From: Paracoccaceae bacterium
GTDB taxonomy: Bacteria; Pseudomonadota; Alphaproteobacteria; Rhodobacterales; Rhodobacteraceae
Direction: 5' to 3'
Assembly (NCBI GenBank): GCA_016937725.1
Contig: JAFGVZ010000003.1
Span: 1-12,183 of the forward strand
Length of the DNA: 12,183 nucleotides
Shown here: positions 1 through 6,799 of the stretch, piece after piece
Layout: the number at the start of each line of letters is the position of its first letter
Numbering within the stretch: the stretch's first letter is position 1
Position numbers and translations under genes: made by a program
Notes under the pieces: generated by a model
Database searches by the model: none
Seen by the model: only the letters and a program-made list of their open reading frames with translations
What the model was told of the DNA's origin: nothing

Positions 1-159
1 GACCTGACGCCCTCGGGCATCCGCGATCATCTGGGCCTGAACCGCCCGATTTACGAGCGCACCTCGGCCTATGGCCATTTCGGGCGCGCGCCCGAAGCCG
101 ATGGCGGTTTCTCTTGGGAACGGACAGATCTGGTCGACGCACTGAAGAAAGAAATCTAA
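1..159 (+). CDS. metK: S-adenosylmethionine synthetase, C-terminal fragment
   Basis: This is the last 52 codons of an open frame that enters from the left edge and stops at TAA 157-159. The translation contains GIRDHLGLNRPIYERT, then AYGHFGR, then FSWERTDLV. These are the hallmark C-terminal segments of MetK, which makes S-adenosylmethionine from methionine and ATP in the cytoplasm. SAM is the methyl donor used by, among others, the CcrM methyltransferase encoded further right, but nothing suggests the two genes are co-regulated. A clear intrinsic terminator follows at 186-221, so metK ends its transcription unit here. The start and catalytic core lie outside the window. Confidence 0.95.
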   Translation, partial: DLTPSGIRDHLGLNRPIYERTSAYGHFGRAPEADGGFSWERTDLVDALKKEI

Positions 160-185
160 GCCGCGCATCCGCGCCGCGACAGGTT

Positions 186-221
186 GGGCCGCAACGCGCA
201 GAAGCGTCTTGCGGCCCTTTT
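186..221 (+). terminator. Intrinsic terminator after metK
   Basis: A perfect 9-bp stem, GGGCCGCAA (186-194) with TTGCGGCCC (209-217), is followed by TTTTC. A CGC/GCG pair (195-197 with 204-206) can extend the stem. It lies 27 bp after the metK stop and just beyond the 3' end of the converging SDR gene (234). The U-run is only on the plus side, so it is mainly a metK terminator, although the hairpin may also serve the opposite transcript. Confidence 0.85.
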
Positions 222-233
222 CTTATCAGGCGA

Positions 234-971
234 TCACTTGCGCCCGAAGACCCTGTAATAAGCCCAATCGGGCAGGAAATTCCCGCCCCGGAAAACCAAC
301 GAAAAGAGCTTGGGAAATGCCCGTTGAAAGCTTTCCGAGCGCATCAGGATCATCATTTCCTCGGCCGCTTGGTCGGGTTCCATCAGGAACGGCATGCTGA
401 AGTTGTTCTTGTCGGTTAGCCGCGTGCGGATAAAGCCGGGCACTGCCAGTTGCACATCGACCCCGCTGCCGCGCAGGTCGCACTGCATGCTTTCGGCCAG
501 ATGCATAAGCCCGGCCTTGGACGACGCATATCCAATCGCCCCCGGCAGGCCACGATACCCCGACAGCGACCCGGTGATGACGATATGCCCCGTCTTGCGC
601 GCGACCATGCCCGGCACGACCTGCCCCAATACGCGGGCGGCGCCCGTCAGGTTCACGTCGAACATGGCCTCTACCTGCTCGGCATTCCACTCTTGCGCGG
701 GTTGAGGCCAATAAGCCCCCGCCAGAAAGACCATTCCGTCTACCGCGCCAACAGCTTCGGCCGCGGCCACGACCGACGCGCGGTCCGACACATCGCAGGT
801 GACAACGCGCGCCTCTCCCGGCAAGCTGTCGGCTAAGGCTTGCAAGCTGTCCGCGTTTCGCGCGCTAAGCACCAGCGACACGCCGGCCTTTGACAGCTTT
901 TCCGCCAAGGCACGCCCCAACCCTTCGGACGCGCCAACCAGCCAATAGGTCTTTCCCGATAGTTTTCTCAT
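234..971 (-). CDS. SDR family NAD(P)-dependent oxidoreductase
   Basis: This is a 245-residue classical short-chain dehydrogenase. Visible features are the nucleotide-binding motif GASEGLG (13-19), an acidic D60 after the third strand, LAG at 83-85 (NNAG-like), N107 in DVNLTG, the catalytic serine S135 in ITGS, and the YxxxK pair Y148/K152 in YASSK. Length is normal for the family. The substrate cannot be read from sequence. The ATG at 971 overlaps the TGA of the DUF3833 gene (ATGA, 4 bp) and has AAGGTGG upstream. It is the last gene of the five-gene operon under the divergent RpoE-type promoter. I recall that an SDR belongs to the equivalent RpoE-controlled cluster in Rhodobacter sphaeroides, but that could not be checked here. 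A role in reducing a lipid- or oxidation-derived carbonyl is inference only. Confidence 0.88.
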   Translation of the reverse strand: MRKLSGKTYWLVGASEGLGRALAEKLSKAGVSLVLSARNADSLQALADSLPGEARVVTCDVSDRASVVAAAEAVGAVDGMVFLAGAYWPQPAQEWNAEQVEAMFDVNLTGAARVLGQVVPGMVARKTGHIVITGSLSGYRGLPGAIGYASSKAGLMHLAESMQCDLRGSGVDVQLAVPGFIRTRLTDKNNFSMPFLMEPDQAAEEMMILMRSESFQRAFPKLFSLVFRGGNFLPDWAYYRVFGRK

Positions 972-1528
972 GCATCCACCTTGCGCATTGTGGCGACCAG
1001 TTCAGCCACCTTGATGCCGAATTTGCGAAACTGGCTGCGGTTCACGATGGTTTTGTCATCGACCAGATACAGCCAATCGGTCACATCCAGCGCATGTCCG
1101 CCCGCACTTGCGGGCAAGCGGATCGTGTAGCGCAGTTGCAGCGCAGACCCTTCGGCGGTGCCTTGGCCATGGCCGACAAGGTCGTCCGCATCGGCGCGAA
1201 TGCGCCCGTCATTGCCAATGGTCAGCCGCCATTCACGGTCTTGCGTGGTGCCGCTGTCATAGCGGAAATGCTCGGCCAGCACGCCCTTGTTGCCGTCCCA
1301 ATGCCCTTCCATATCGGCGGTAAAGCGTGAATTGACGCGCCCCATTGGCCCGTAGATCACGCCCTCGCATTTAAGCGGTCCCGACAAATGCTGGCGCAGA
1401 TCAAAGCGCGGTTCCTGCGTGGCGTAATCAAGCGATTTCTGCGCCTGAAACCCCATAAAGCGCTGTGCCAGTGCCACCAGCGCGGCCATCAGGGCCATGC
1501 CCCCCAGAAATGTCAGAACGGTGTCCAT
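968..1528 (-). CDS. DUF3833 family protein, membrane anchored
   Basis: This is a 186-residue protein with one N-terminal hydrophobic segment (about residues 4-21) and then a soluble domain. Recognisable DUF3833 stretches are EGHWDGN (74-80), HFRYDSG (87-93), RADADDLVG (111-119) and DWLYLVDDK (151-159). The molecular function of this family is unknown to me. Many relatives are lipoproteins, but here there is no lipobox cysteine after the hydrophobic segment, so an uncleaved anchor with the domain in the periplasm is more likely. The ATG at 1528 is chosen because AAGGAG sits 8 nt upstream. A TTG at 1534 is too close to that ribosome site. It starts 2 bp after the MFS stop and overlaps the SDR start by 4 bp. 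Its constant company with DUF1365 and COG2907-type genes suggests a role in membrane or lipid modification, by inference. Confidence 0.85.
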   Translation of the reverse strand: MDTVLTFLGGMALMAALVALAQRFMGFQAQKSLDYATQEPRFDLRQHLSGPLKCEGVIYGPMGRVNSRFTADMEGHWDGNKGVLAEHFRYDSGTTQDREWRLTIGNDGRIRADADDLVGHGQGTAEGSALQLRYTIRLPASAGGHALDVTDWLYLVDDKTIVNRSQFRKFGIKVAELVATMRKVDA

Positions 1529-1530
1529 GG

Positions 1531-2784
1531 TCAACTCTCCTTCAAAGGGGTCAGCGCCAGAAGCGCAAAGGCACAGGCTTTCAGCGCGGTAGGCAAAGCA
1601 GCATAAAGCAAAACCAGCGTGCCAAGGGCGGTGTCACTGTTGTCGGTGCCCTGCTCGAACCCTGCCATGTCGAGCGTGGGAAACACGATCAGTGCCGCCA
1701 GCGCCAAGGTGGCTTTGCTGACGAACGCCCATAACCCGAAGCCCTGTGCCGCTTCGGGCGACAGCTCTGCCATGCGCCGCGAAAAAATAGCGGGCAAAAG
1801 CGTTAAATCCGCCCCCATGCCCAGACCCGAAATAATGCAGATCACGGCGAAGGCAACCAACTGCCCCGGCCCCAAGGTCAGCACAAAGGCGAAGCTGCCC
1901 ATGGCGAGTGCCATGCCGATCAGAAGCGCAACTTTCGCGCCAAGCCGTTTGGCGACCTGCGCCCAAATCGGCGCACTGGCGGCAGCGGCCAGAAACAGCA
2001 GGATCAACAGCGGCCCCTCGGCCCCGTCGGCTTGCAGAACGGATTCGGCATAAAACAAGAACAGCGTCGAGGTGATCGCCACGGGCGTGGCATTCACCAG
2101 CGCGATGGTCAGCAGGCGGCGCGCGGTCGGGTCGGCCAGAACCTCTCGCACTGAGGGGCCCACCACAGACAAGTCGGGGCGAAAGCGCGGCCATTCCGCC
2201 TGCATGGCCAATGCTGCGACCAGCGCCACGACGACAAAGCCCAGCGCGAAGCCAAGAAAGGGCGCAGGAAGCACCGCTTCCAAAGCAACCGGGGCGGCGG
2301 CGGCGATGCAAACCCCCACCAACGCCCCGCTTTCGCGCCATGCGGCCAAACGCACATGCCCGCCCCGCCCCAGCGTTGCGCCGCGCGCGGCACCCGTGGC
2401 GTAAAAACAGATAGTCAGGAAGGAATAGGCGGTGAACAACACGGTGATGGCGATGGCAAACCACGCCAGCGGCCAAAACATCGGTTCCACCGCGAAGAGC
2501 ATGACCATCGCACACGACAGAAGCACCACCGCGAGCGCGGTCGCCTGCCCGCGCCGCGCGCCAAGCCGGGCCGCCAGCCAGCCGAGCGCCGGGTCTTGCA
2601 AGAAGTCCAGCCCGCGCAGCACAAACAGCACCGTGCCAAGCGCCGCAAGCGAGACCGCATATTCCTCTACATAGTAGAACGGCGCGTGGATGTAGATCGG
2701 CAGGCCCGCCATGGCCAACATGCCGCCATAAAGCGAATAGCCCCAGAAACGGGGCGTTTGGCTTATGGCGGCGGCTTCGGTCAC
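1531..2784 (-). CDS. MFS transporter, MelB/GPH-like (MFS_2)
   Basis: This is a polytopic membrane protein of about 417 residues with roughly twelve hydrophobic segments. The loop after TM2 carries RGLDFLQDPALGW (57-69), which resembles the R-x2-D-x3-D pattern of melibiose-type (GPH, COG2211) cation symporters, where the acidic residues help bind the coupling ion. A following ARLGARRGQ is the expected basic cytoplasmic loop. The chosen start is GTG 2784, which overlaps the DUF1365 stop (GTGA, 4 bp) and has GAAGAGG about 7 nt upstream. The frame stays open further up, to 2913, but that part lies in the DUF1365 gene and is a shadow. The substrate is unknown. Given its partners it may move a lipid precursor, lysolipid or oxidised product rather than a sugar, which is inference. 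Confidence 0.85.
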   Translation of the reverse strand: MTEAAAISQTPRFWGYSLYGGMLAMAGLPIYIHAPFYYVEEYAVSLAALGTVLFVLRGLDFLQDPALGWLAARLGARRGQATALAVVLLSCAMVMLFAVEPMFWPLAWFAIAITVLFTAYSFLTICFYATGAARGATLGRGGHVRLAAWRESGALVGVCIAAAAPVALEAVLPAPFLGFALGFVVVALVAALAMQAEWPRFRPDLSVVGPSVREVLADPTARRLLTIALVNATPVAITSTLFLFYAESVLQADGAEGPLLILLFLAAAASAPIWAQVAKRLGAKVALLIGMALAMGSFAFVLTLGPGQLVAFAVICIISGLGMGADLTLLPAIFSRRMAELSPEAAQGFGLWAFVSKATLALAALIVFPTLDMAGFEQGTDNSDTALGTLVLLYAALPTALKACAFALLALTPLKES

Positions 2785-3551
2785 TGGCTGACCTCTTCCA
2801 CCGGCGGCGCGGGGCGATTGCGGAAGCGCGCGCCTTTCCACCACAGTTTCAGCGCTTGCCAATGGATCAGCGCCAGCACCCGGCGCGAGCCCATGCGCCG
2901 CGCCATAGCCCACACAATCGCACCATTCCCCAAGGGTTTGCGCGCGCCTGTCAGCGTGGCGACAAGCCCCGCATTCTCTGCCTCGGAATCCTGACGGTAG
3001 CCAATGCGGATATTCACCTTCTCTGCCGTCATCTCGACATGAAAGCTGTAATCCCCCTCGACCGGCTGGAAGGGCGAGACATAGAAAATCTTGCGCGCCT
3101 GCAATTCATCCGTGGGCTGAATGGCAGAGCGGTCAGGCTTCACGCACAGGTAGGAATGGCGGTCGCCGTAAGTGTTGTTCACCTCGGCGATCATGGCGCG
3201 CAAATCGCCCGCCGCGTCATGGCACAGCCAGAAGCTGACCGGGTTAAACAAATGACCTAGCACGCGCGGTTGCGTCAGCAGCATCAGCTTGCCATCAGTC
3301 ACACCTTCAAGTTGATGCGCCGCCAGCACCTCGCGCACCCAAGCCGCCCCGCGCCCCTGCCCGGGCACACCACCATGGTCGCGGTCCGACAAGCTGGCAA
3401 TGTTGCGCGCATTGCGCGACAGCAGGCGGGGGGTTTGCAGCTCTGCCTCGGCATCGAACAGCACGTAATCCACCGCATAGGTGAAGCGGTTGTTCACCGG
3501 ACCCCGCCGCCCATGAAAGGTCTGGCCGGCAACATGTTCGACCACGCTCAT
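2781..3551 (-). CDS. DUF1365 family protein
   Basis: This is a 256-residue protein of the DUF1365 (COG3496) family. Hallmarks are an N-terminal segment with FHGRRGPVNNRFTY (12-25), the strongly conserved stretch PRVLGHLFNPVSFW (95-108), and EVNNTYGDRHSYL (123-135). The biochemical activity is not established to my knowledge. The family is typically encoded beside a COG2907-type FAD oxidoreductase and often a cyclopropane fatty-acid synthase-like methyltransferase, which points to phospholipid acyl-chain modification. No such methyltransferase lies in this window. The ATG at 3551 overlaps the upstream stop (ATGA) and has little Shine-Dalgarno sequence of its own, so translation probably depends on coupling. 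It overlaps the MFS gene by 4 bp at its other end. In R. sphaeroides the neighbouring genes were tied to furan fatty acid synthesis, as I recall. Which step this protein takes is not known to me. Confidence 0.88.
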   Translation of the reverse strand: MSVVEHVAGQTFHGRRGPVNNRFTYAVDYVLFDAEAELQTPRLLSRNARNIASLSDRDHGGVPGQGRGAAWVREVLAAHQLEGVTDGKLMLLTQPRVLGHLFNPVSFWLCHDAAGDLRAMIAEVNNTYGDRHSYLCVKPDRSAIQPTDELQARKIFYVSPFQPVEGDYSFHVEMTAEKVNIRIGYRQDSEAENAGLVATLTGARKPLGNGAIVWAMARRMGSRRVLALIHWQALKLWWKGARFRNRPAPPVEEVSQ

Positions 3552-4849
3552 GCAACATCTGCCATATTAAGCGCGCGGGCTTCCATCGCGCGGGCCACGT
3601 CAACCGCGGATTTGAACCCGTCCTCGTGAAAGCCGCTATGCAACCATGCGCCGCTGAACCAAGTGCGGTTCATCCCGTTCATGGCGCGCACAGCACCCTG
3701 CGCTTCCAAAGCCGCCGTATCATAGACCGGGTGCGCAAAACTGTAGGTGTCATAAATGCACTCTTCGCGCACCGGATGGTTGGCGTTCAGCGTTACGAAA
3801 TGCGGGTCATCCTTCGGGATGGGCTGAAGCGAGTTCATCCAGTAGCTGAGCGAGATACGCGCGCGGTCTTCTGGCCCGCGCTCGGTATAGGCCCAGCTAG
3901 ACCATGTCTTGCGCCGCTTGGGCATGAAATCGGTATCGCAATGCAGCACTGCATCATTGGTCTGGTAGCGCACGGCCCCCAACGCGCGGCGCTCTGCCTC
4001 TGTCGGGTCCCCAAGCAAACGTAGCGTGATGTCGGAATGGGTGGCGAAGATTACCTCGTCAAAAAGCTCTGCCTCTGCCCCTTCGGCCTTGATCTGAACA
4101 CCATCCACGCCGCGCGTGACCTGTTCGACCGGGGCGCCCGCGCGCAAATTTACGCCCGCGCGTTCCAGATAGGCAGTCAGTCGGCGCACATATTCGACAG
4201 AGCCACCGCGCACCGTGTGCCATTGATGCTGGCCCGTGGCACTGAGCAGCGCGTGGTTGCGGAAGAATTCCATCATCGCCACAGCCGGGAAATCGAGGAT
4301 TTTTGCGGTCGGCGTGGACCATATCGCCCCCGAAAACGGCAGGATATACCGCTCTCGGAACCATGCGCCGGTGCCAAGACGCTCCAGCAATCCGCCTATG
4401 GTTAAGCCCGGTTCGGCCTGCGCAACCCGCAAACCGTTTTTGTTGAAATGCAAGATGTCGCGGATCATGCGCAGATGGCGCGGGTCAAATGCAGCGCTTC
4501 GTGTGGCGAAAAGCTGGTCCAGACTGCCCAAGCCGTATTCATAGCGTCCGCCATCGAACGATGCGCAAAAGCTCATGTCGGACGGCGCGGTGGGCACATC
4601 CAGCTTTTCGAACAAGGCTGTCAGGTTAGGGTAGTTCACGTGGTTGAACACGATAAACCCGGTATCGACCGGCTGATCGCCCCGCTTGCCCGCCATCACC
4701 GTGCGCGCATGACCGCCAAGACGCGGCTCCGCCTCGAACAAAGTCACGCGATGGCGCTGCGACATAAGATATGCGCCTGCCAGCCCTGAAATGCCGCCGC
4801 CGATTATCGCAATGCGCCGCGCGGGCATGTCTATCATTTCAAAGGGCAT
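3548..4849 (-). CDS. FAD-dependent oxidoreductase (amine oxidase-like, COG2907 type)
   Basis: This 433-residue flavoprotein is the first gene of the five-gene operon. The dinucleotide-binding GGGISGLAG lies at 17-25, with the ribose-binding glutamate E39 in LFEAE, then RLGGHART (43-50) and DTGFIVFNHVNYPNL (62-76), which is characteristic of COG2907 proteins. The C-terminus has WFSGAWLHSGFHEDG, the usual second FAD-contact region. Relatives sit with DUF1365 and fatty-acyl methyltransferases and are thought to act on membrane fatty acids. In R. sphaeroides an RpoE-dependent gene of this region was, as I remember, needed for furan fatty acid formation (the Ufa enzymes). I cannot say whether this is the desaturase or the oxygen-inserting step. 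The ATG at 4849 has GGAG about 6 nt upstream. The RpoE-type promoter at 4903-4928 precedes it by about 50 bp. Confidence 0.88.
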   Translation of the reverse strand: MPFEMIDMPARRIAIIGGGISGLAGAYLMSQRHRVTLFEAEPRLGGHARTVMAGKRGDQPVDTGFIVFNHVNYPNLTALFEKLDVPTAPSDMSFCASFDGGRYEYGLGSLDQLFATRSAAFDPRHLRMIRDILHFNKNGLRVAQAEPGLTIGGLLERLGTGAWFRERYILPFSGAIWSTPTAKILDFPAVAMMEFFRNHALLSATGQHQWHTVRGGSVEYVRRLTAYLERAGVNLRAGAPVEQVTRGVDGVQIKAEGAEAELFDEVIFATHSDITLRLLGDPTEAERRALGAVRYQTNDAVLHCDTDFMPKRRKTWSSWAYTERGPEDRARISLSYWMNSLQPIPKDDPHFVTLNANHPVREECIYDTYSFAHPVYDTAALEAQGAVRAMNGMNRTWFSGAWLHSGFHEDGFKSAVDVARAMEARALNMADVA

Positions 4850-4877
4850 GGTGTCTCCGTTTCTTGACAGTTTTGGA

Positions 4878-4891
4878 CCCCGGCACCGGGG
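4878..4891 (-). other. Small GC hairpin in the 5' leader of the five-gene operon
   Basis: CCCCG (4878-4882) pairs with CGGGG (4887-4891) around a 4-nt loop. It lies just after the predicted minus-strand transcription start (near 4896) and about 30 nt before the ATG at 4849. It could protect the 5' end of the mRNA, or mean nothing. There is no U-run, so it does not look like a terminator. Confidence 0.35.
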
Positions 4892-4902
4892 ATCGTAAGT
4901 TT

Positions 4903-4928
4903 TACGCAGCGCGGCAAAGCCCGGATCA
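4903..4928 (-). promoter_or_regulatory. RpoE (ECF11)-type promoter for the five-gene operon
   Basis: Read on the minus strand, TGATCC (4928-4923) is followed by a 16-nt spacer and CGTA (4906-4903), then AAA. TGATCC is the -35 element I recall for RpoE of Rhodobacter sphaeroides. The same -35, spacer length and -10 core occur in the opposite promoter at 4963-4988. Expected transcription start is near 4896, giving a leader of about 47 nt before the ATG at 4849. Confidence 0.8.
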
Positions 4929-4962
4929 AAGGTAAAAACATCTCATTTCTGTGCATATTTTT

Positions 4963-4988
4963 TGATCCAGCTGTGCGTAGATACCGTA
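4963..4988 (+). promoter_or_regulatory. RpoE (ECF11)-type autoregulatory promoter of rpoE-chrR
   Basis: TGATCC (4963-4968), a 16-nt spacer and CGTA (4985-4988) have the same architecture as the divergent promoter. The two -35 elements are back to back, separated by 34 bp that are about three quarters A/T (4929-4962). Transcription would begin near 4995-4998, which rules out any rpoE start codon upstream of that point. Confidence 0.82.
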
Positions 4989-5104
4989 TGTCAGGTATGA
5001 TGGACAGTATCCAGCCTCTCATCGTGTCTCGACACAGCAAGCCCTTGCGCCATATGGTGCAGGGAGTGCGGGCTTTTGGGGCCGCAACAGCAGGGCTGGA
5101 CCGC

Positions 5105-5662
5105 GTGAGCAGAAAGACTTCCCCGGCAACGGGCGATACAGATTGGGGCGCGCTGCTGCGCCGCGTGGCCGATGCGCAGGACAGCGCGGCGTTTGCCGCA
5201 TTATTTGCGCATTTCGGACCACGGGTGAAAGCCTACCTGATGAAATCGGGCGCCGATGCGGCCAGTGCAGAGGAATGCGCACAAGACGTGATGGTTACGG
5301 TCTGGCGCAAGGCCGACCAGTTCAATCCGGCGCGTGCCTCTGCCGCGACGTGGATTTTCACCATAGCCCGCAACCGCCGCATAGACATGTTGCGCCGCGA
5401 CAAACGCCCCGACCCCGAAGACCTGCCTTGGGGGCCAGAGGCCGAACCCGACCAAGAAGATGCGTTGGCGCTTCAGCAGGAAACCGAACAATTGACGATT
5501 GCCCTGCGCGACCTTCCCGAAGCGCAACGCAGCATGATCGAGCGGGCCTATTTCAATGACCTGTCGCACAGCGAAATTGCCGATGCGACCGGCCTGCCCC
5601 TTGGCACGATAAAATCGCGGATCAGATTGGCGCTCGAAAGGTTGCGCCACAGCTTGAACTAG
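5105..5662 (+). CDS. rpoE: RNA polymerase ECF sigma factor RpoE (ECF11, ChrR-controlled)
   Basis: This is a 185-residue ECF sigma factor. Region 2 spans about 30-98, including AEECAQDVMVTVW (55-67) and TWIFTIARNRRIDMLRR (82-98), for -10 recognition and core binding. Region 4 spans about 127-180 and has a helix-turn-helix with GLPLGTIKSRIR (163-174) for the -35. It strongly resembles R. sphaeroides RpoE as I remember it. K42 and M46 in VKAYLMK match residues reported to contact ChrR. It should bind TGATCC-type promoters, including its own. The start is uncertain. GTG 5105 gives the length of the known protein and has AGGG 9 nt upstream. The frame stays open upstream to 4973, and ATGs at 4997 and 5000 could start a nearly leaderless longer form. 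chrR follows after 6 bp. Confidence 0.9.
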   Translation: MSRKTSPATGDTDWGALLRRVADAQDSAAFAALFAHFGPRVKAYLMKSGADAASAEECAQDVMVTVWRKADQFNPARASAATWIFTIARNRRIDMLRRDKRPDPEDLPWGPEAEPDQEDALALQQETEQLTIALRDLPEAQRSMIERAYFNDLSHSEIADATGLPLGTIKSRIRLALERLRHSLN

Positions 5663-5668
5663 AAAGAC

Positions 5669-6313
5669 ATGACCATGATCACCCACCACCTGAGCGACCA
5701 ATTGTTGATGGCTTATTCGGCAGGAACCCTGCCAGAGGCGTTCAACCTTGTGGTTGCAACACATATTTCACTTTGCGACGAGTGTCGCGCGCGTATGGCC
5801 AGTTTCGATGCCGTTGGCGGTGCTCTTCTGGAAGATGCTCATGCTGAGATGGCGACAGATTCCTTGGCCAATGTCATGGCGCGGATTAAGGCGGCTGACC
5901 CGGTTGTGAAACCCAACGCCACGGCACGCGACACTCTCCTGCCCACCCCCTTGGTTGATGCGATTGGCGGCGGTCTGGACAAAGTGCAATGGCGCGCGGT
6001 CGGCGGTGGTGTGCGTCAGGCAATCCTGAAGACTTCCGACAAGGCTACGGCGCGACTGTTGCATATTCCGGGCGGCGCAGCCGTGCCAGATCACGGACAT
6101 CAAGGGCTGGAACTGACGCTGGTGCTGCAAGGGGCCTTCCGTGATGATGACGGGCATTTTGCCCGGGGCGATATCGAGATTGCCTCGGAAGAGGTCGAGC
6201 ATACACCGATTGCCGAACCGGGCATGGATTGCATTTGCCTTGCCGCAACAGATGCGCCGTTGAAATTCCGCGCGATCCTGCCGCGATTGGCGCAACCTTT
6301 CTTGCGGATTTGA
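5669..6313 (+). CDS. chrR: Anti-sigma factor ChrR (zinc-binding, cupin C-terminal domain)
   Basis: This 214-residue protein is clearly a ChrR. The N-terminal anti-sigma domain keeps the zinc ligands as H7 (or H6) plus HISLCDEC, with H32, C36 and C39. The C-terminal cupin domain has PDHGHQGLELT with H142, H144 and E148, then H178 in EHTP. The conserved pair C188/C190 lies in CIC. All are shifted by one residue from the R. sphaeroides positions I recall. ChrR binds RpoE in the cytoplasm and holds it off RNA polymerase. In R. sphaeroides singlet oxygen leads to loss of ChrR and release of RpoE, with the cupin domain needed for that response. Translation starts 6 bp after rpoE. ATG 5669 and ATG 5675 are both possible. 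All metal ligands are intact, so the switch should work. Confidence 0.96.
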   Translation: MTMITHHLSDQLLMAYSAGTLPEAFNLVVATHISLCDECRARMASFDAVGGALLEDAHAEMATDSLANVMARIKAADPVVKPNATARDTLLPTPLVDAIGGGLDKVQWRAVGGGVRQAILKTSDKATARLLHIPGGAAVPDHGHQGLELTLVLQGAFRDDDGHFARGDIEIASEEVEHTPIAEPGMDCICLAATDAPLKFRAILPRLAQPFLRI

Positions 6314-6381
6314 CGCATATCAAGGTGGTCATGCGGCTTTGGCCCTAGGCACGGGGAAACCCGGTCATACAGGACATGTCC

Positions 6382-6720
6382 ATGAACTATCCCGATTTCA
6401 TTAACGCAACCCGCGACCAGAGCCGCGAGTTGTTCAAAACCATACCCGACACGATGAAAGGCATTGGCGCGCTGTCGAAAGCTGCCAAGGAAAGTCCGGC
6501 CATCGGGGGGAAAGAAAAAGAATTCGTGGCGCTTGGCATTGCGGTCGCGGTGCGCTGCGAGCCTTGCATCGCCTTCCATGTCGAAGCGCTGATGAAAGCA
6601 GGCGCCACACGTGAGGAACTGGGCGATGTGCTGGCCATGTGCATCCAGATGGGCGGCGGGCCAGCCGTGATGTATGCGGGCAAGGCGCTGGATTGCTGGG
6701 ATCAGCTAACCACCGCTTGA
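6382..6720 (+). CDS. Carboxymuconolactone decarboxylase/AhpD-like CxxC protein
   Basis: This is a 112-residue protein of the AhpD-like CMD superfamily. It has the full redox motif E-x11-C-x2-C-x3-H: E47, C59, C62 (RCEPC) and H66. In mycobacterial AhpD these residues pass protons and electrons between the paired cysteines during peroxide reduction, so a thiol-redox role is more likely than decarboxylation. The family usually forms trimers or hexamers. ATG 6382 is preferred because AGGA lies 7 nt upstream. ATG 6376 is only 1 nt from it. It follows chrR by 68 bp with no terminator or RpoE-type promoter visible between, so it could be read as the third gene of the rpoE-chrR unit. That is inference. 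No peroxiredoxin partner lies next to it; the nearest in the window is the 1-Cys type at the right edge. Confidence 0.88.
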   Translation: MNYPDFINATRDQSRELFKTIPDTMKGIGALSKAAKESPAIGGKEKEFVALGIAVAVRCEPCIAFHVEALMKAGATREELGDVLAMCIQMGGGPAVMYAGKALDCWDQLTTA

Positions 6721-6755
6721 CCTAATTGCGCGGCTGCGCCGCAAGCCGATATGTC

Positions 6756-6779
6756 ACGCCCTGCCTTGCGGCAGGGCGT
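6756..6779. terminator. Probable shared hairpin between the AhpD-like gene and the GGT gene
   Basis: A perfect 10-bp stem, ACGCCCTGCC (6756-6765) with GGCAGGGCGT (6770-6779), surrounds the loop TTGC. It lies in the 79-bp gap between two converging genes. There is no long U-run on either side (TTCCGGTTT on the plus side), so its termination strength is uncertain. Position and perfect pairing favour a bidirectional terminator. Confidence 0.6.
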
Positions 6780-6799
6780 TCCGGTTTCAAGCACTTGGG

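Noticed and set aside
2109..2515. Long alternative open frames within the MFS gene on both strands.
   Set aside because: These are typical shadow frames of GC-rich coding DNA. Their translations are rich in Arg/Ala/Gly/Pro and show no domain or ribosome site.
2785..2913. N-terminal extension of the MFS transporter frame.
   Set aside because: It lies entirely inside the DUF1365 gene. The GTG at 2784 with a good ribosome site and GTGA overlap explains the start better.
6727..6742. A second imperfect hairpin (TTGCGCGGC with GCCGCAA) just after the AhpD-like gene.
   Set aside because: It has a bulged stem and no U-run. The perfect hairpin at 6756-6779 is the better terminator candidate.
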